Part shown: one piece after another, positions 6,250 through 8,159 of the stretch
Layout: every line of letters begins with the position of its first letter
How positions within the stretch are numbered: the stretch's first letter is position 1
DNA from: Lachnospiraceae bacterium UBA7012
Lineage (GTDB): Bacteria; Bacillota; Clostridia; Lachnospirales; Lachnospiraceae
NCBI GenBank assembly: GCA_002449595.1
Contig: DJXE01000175.1
Span: forward strand, 1 to 8,159
Direction: 5' to 3'
Length of the DNA stretch: 8,159 nt
Made by a program: the position numbers and the translations under genes
Notes under the pieces: generated by a model
Told to the model about the DNA's origin: nothing
The model's input: the letters and a program-made list of their open reading frames with translations, nothing else
Databases searched by the model: none

Positions 6250-7713
6250 ATGTTAAAGAAGTCATTGTCAGTTCTTCTTGCATCCGCCATGGCGGCGGCT
6301 GCTCTCGCAGGCTGTGCTGCCGCTCCGGCTGCTGCTCCTGCAGCAGAAGCGCCGGCTGAAAAAGAAGAAGCTACCGCTGAAGAAGCGGGGGATGCAGAAG
6401 AAGCAGAAGAAACAGAAGAAACAGCAGAAGCAGCACCGGCATCCGATTATACCGGCACGATCCGCTGGCTGAACTACAAGCCTGAAGTCGCAGACCAGAT
6501 GAATGATCTCGCGAAGGCTTACACAGAGGAGACCGGCATCAAGGTCCAGATCGATACCGCGGCTTCCAACACTTATGAGCAGACCCTGACTGCCCGCATG
6601 GACAGCACGGATGCACCGGCCATCTTCGTGGTTGACGGCGTCAACATGCTGAACACCTGGAAGGATTACTGCAGGGATCTGTCCGACACAGACCTGTATT
6701 CCTGGGTCACGGACGATGCATATACGATGAACGACGGCAACGGCACCATCTACGGCATCTCCTACGCACTGGAAGGCTGGGGCATCATCGTCAACAAGGG
6801 CATCACGGACGCATACTTCGCATCTCCGAACAAGTCCACAGAGTACACTTCTCTGGATGACCTTTACACCTTTGACGCCCTGAAGGCGGTTGTCGAGGAT
6901 ATGCAGTCCATGAAGGACGAACTCGGCATCGAAGGCGTCTTCGGTTCCACATCCCTCAAGTCCGGCGATGACTGGCGTTATCAGACACACCTGATGAACC
7001 AGCCCTGCTACTGGGAATGGGGCGGCAACGAGAACATCGACCTGAACGGCGAAGTTCCGGAATTCAAATTCGAGTACAACAAAGAGTACAAGAACATCCT
7101 TGACCTGTATCTGAACAACTCCGTCATCGAGCCCGCTCTGGTTGGCACAAAGACCGTCGATGATTCCATGGCAGAGTTCGCGCTCGGCAAGTGCGCAATG
7201 ATCCAGAACGGCGACTGGGCGTGGAACACCATTGCTAACACGGACGGCAAGGTAGTCGAGGACGAGAACGTTGTCTTTATCCCGATTACCACCGGTGTCG
7301 AAGGTGAAGAGAACATGGGCCTGAACGTTGGTGCTTCTCAGTACATGTGCATCAACAGCGAGCTTCCTGAGGAAGATCAGCAGGCAGCCATCGCTTTCCT
7401 TGAGTGGCTGTTCAGCTCCGACAAGGGCAAAGAGATCGTCGCGCAGAGCCTGCAGTTCGTCACACCTTTCTCCACCATGGCGGACGCTGTCTACACGAAC
7501 CCTCTGTTCGCAAGCGAGAACGACATTGCCTCCAAGGGCAAGACCGCTTACTGCTGGGCCGCAAACCTTCTTCCCGATCAGGTCTGGAAAGACACCATGG
7601 GCGCAGATCTTCTGATGTATGCGCAGGGCCAGATGGAATGGGATGACCTCGTATCCGATGTTGTCGAAGTATGGGCGACAGAGAGAGAGATCACAAACAG
7701 CGCAGCGGAATAA
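6250..7713 (+). CDS. Carbohydrate ABC transporter solute-binding lipoprotein
   Basis: A 487-residue extracytoplasmic binding protein that captures a sugar and delivers it to the membrane permease. It starts with a lipoprotein signal peptide (MLKKSLSVLL..., lipobox LAGC, lipidated Cys22). A 40-odd residue Ala/Glu-rich linker follows (about 23-65), longer and more acidic than usual. The mature fold starts at TGTIRWLNYKPEVADQMNDL, with the family 1 binding-protein pattern of a hydrophobic strand, a helix, and KVQI (98-101). Later landmarks are PAIFVVDG (123-130) and GISYALEGWGIIVNK (169-183). GGGAGG (6235-6240) lies nine bases before the ATG. Codon use is less GC-extreme than in the YfhO-family gene, consistent with high expression. 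An intrinsic terminator follows. The specificity, most likely an oligosaccharide or monosaccharide, cannot be read from the sequence. Confidence 0.92.
   Translation: MLKKSLSVLLASAMAAAALAGCAAAPAAAPAAEAPAEKEEATAEEAGDAEEAEETEETAEAAPASDYTGTIRWLNYKPEVADQMNDLAKAYTEETGIKVQIDTAASNTYEQTLTARMDSTDAPAIFVVDGVNMLNTWKDYCRDLSDTDLYSWVTDDAYTMNDGNGTIYGISYALEGWGIIVNKGITDAYFASPNKSTEYTSLDDLYTFDALKAVVEDMQSMKDELGIEGVFGSTSLKSGDDWRYQTHLMNQPCYWEWGGNENIDLNGEVPEFKFEYNKEYKNILDLYLNNSVIEPALVGTKTVDDSMAEFALGKCAMIQNGDWAWNTIANTDGKVVEDENVVFIPITTGVEGEENMGLNVGASQYMCINSELPEEDQQAAIAFLEWLFSSDKGKEIVAQSLQFVTPFSTMADAVYTNPLFASENDIASKGKTAYCWAANLLPDQVWKDTMGADLLMYAQGQMEWDDLVSDVVEVWATEREITNSAAE
6394..6429 (+). repeat. Four tandem 9-base units in the lipoprotein linker
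   Basis: GCAGAAGAA occurs twice, then ACAGAAGAA and ACAGCAGAA. They are in frame and encode AEE-AEE-TEE-TAE (residues 49-60). Because the unit is three codons, slippage would lengthen or shorten the tether without breaking the gene. Confidence 0.8.
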
Positions 7714-7726
7714 CAAGGAGTAAAAG

Positions 7727-7757
7727 CCTGTCGCAGAATATCGTTTCGCGGGACAGG
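7727..7757 (+). other. Hairpin after the binding-protein stop codon
   Basis: CCTGTC (7727-7732) pairs with GACAGG (7752-7757) around a 19-base loop that may have a few inner pairs. It lies just upstream of the stronger terminator hairpin and could protect the binding-protein mRNA 3' end; on its own it is weak. Confidence 0.35.
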
Positions 7758-7764
7758 TAACAAG

Positions 7765-7805
7765 GTGCCTTGCTCTGTGACTATCAGAGCAAGGCACTGT
7801 TTTTT
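7765..7805 (+). terminator. Intrinsic terminator between binding protein and permease
   Basis: A perfect 13-bp stem (GTGCCTTGCTCTG at 7765-7777 with CAGAGCAAGGCAC at 7785-7797) with a seven-base loop is followed by TG and six T residues (7800-7805). It lies 51 bases after the binding-protein stop and 29 bases before the permease ATG. Partial termination here would give high binding-protein and low permease levels, an arrangement familiar in sugar ABC operons. I see no separate promoter before the permease, so it is likely expressed by readthrough. Confidence 0.9.
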
Positions 7806-7834
7806 AACAGCAAGCATTCCCGGGGGTATCAGCA

Positions 7835-8159
7835 ATGCAGAAGTCCTACAAAAAGTATTTTGCACTGTTCGTGCTGCCGACACTGGCCGCCTACATGGTG
7901 GCCTTCGTGATCCCGTTCTTCATGGGACTCTATCTGTCCTTCTGCAAGTTCAAGACGCTGAAGAACGCGAAATTTGTCGGCCTTTCCAACTATGCCTATG
8001 TATTCGGTGACAGCAAGGGATTCCTCTCTGCGCTTTTGTTTACCGTCAAGATCTCCGTCGTCGGCGTCATCTCCGCCAACGTCATCGCGTTCGCTCTCGC
8101 TCTTCTCCTGACCAGGAAGATGAAGGGCAGAAATGTTTTTCGCACGATCATCTTCATGC
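7835..8159 (+). CDS. Sugar ABC transporter permease, MalF/UgpA type (cut by window edge)
   Basis: The first 108 residues of an inner membrane permease subunit that would pair with a second permease and an ATPase to import the sugar delivered by the upstream lipoprotein. The start MQKSYKKYFALFVLPTLAAY gives a short basic N-terminus and a first helix (about 8-30). The typical GLYLSFCKFKTLKNAKFVGL (31-50) and SNYAYVF follow, matching the family pattern of a hydrophobic helix, S-F-x-x-F, and F-V-G-L-x-N-Y. A second helix lies at about 68-92, then LLTRKMKGRNVFRTIIFM, the start of the third helix region, at the window end. The ATG at 7835 has only a weak GGGGG (7822-7826) eight bases upstream, in line with low expression. 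The EAA loop that contacts the ATPase is outside the window. Confidence 0.92.
   Translation, partial: MQKSYKKYFALFVLPTLAAYMVAFVIPFFMGLYLSFCKFKTLKNAKFVGLSNYAYVFGDSKGFLSALLFTVKISVVGVISANVIAFALALLLTRKMKGRNVFRTIIFM

Noticed and set aside
6268..7797. 509-codon open frame antisense to the binding-protein gene
   Set aside because: It is a shadow of the real gene: no ribosome binding site or recognisable domain, its start lies inside the terminator hairpin, and the forward frame has a clear lipoprotein and family pattern.

Overview
The window looks like ordinary chromosomal DNA from a high-GC member of the Clostridia, probably Lachnospiraceae. Coding regions are strongly C/G-ending at third positions, intergenic spacers are AT-rich, and the genes carry strong GGAGG-type ribosome binding sites and a Gram-positive style lipoprotein. 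The taxonomic placement rests on protein resemblance and style alone. No mobile element, CRISPR array, RNA gene or phage gene was seen, and no gap between genes exceeds 300 bases.

Layout. (1) On the minus strand, running off the left edge, is the N-terminal third or so of the first half of carB (carbamoyl phosphate synthase large subunit). It is preceded by a possible 17-residue leader peptide whose stop codon abuts the carB ribosome binding site. (2) A divergent spacer of about 280 bases carries a promoter with a short palindrome for putP, a sodium/proline-type symporter that ends at a very strong intrinsic terminator. (3) A separately promoted gene follows for a large YfhO-family membrane protein (a GT-C-like protein; characterised relatives glycosylate teichoic acids). 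(4) Next is an AraC-family regulator with its own AT-rich upstream region. (5) Last comes a carbohydrate ABC transporter operon: a lipoprotein solute-binding protein, then an intrinsic terminator, then a MalF/UgpA-type permease that runs off the right edge.

How the parts may work together. The AraC-family gene directly precedes the sugar-transport genes in the same orientation and is the natural candidate activator. The transporter promoter is more elaborate than that. Its -35 box sits inside a 15-bp hairpin or inverted repeat, and its start site is covered by a perfect 24-bp palindrome with the AACGTT core typical of LacI-family operators, although no LacI-family gene is in view. The terminator between the binding protein and the permease should make the binding protein far more abundant than the membrane subunits. 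The transport ATPase, second permease and any glycosidase are not in the window, so the sugar cannot be named.

I found no convincing new biological system. The points most worth checking are the carB leader peptide, the two-operator transporter promoter, and a Trp-to-Tyr change at a substrate-site position of PutP.
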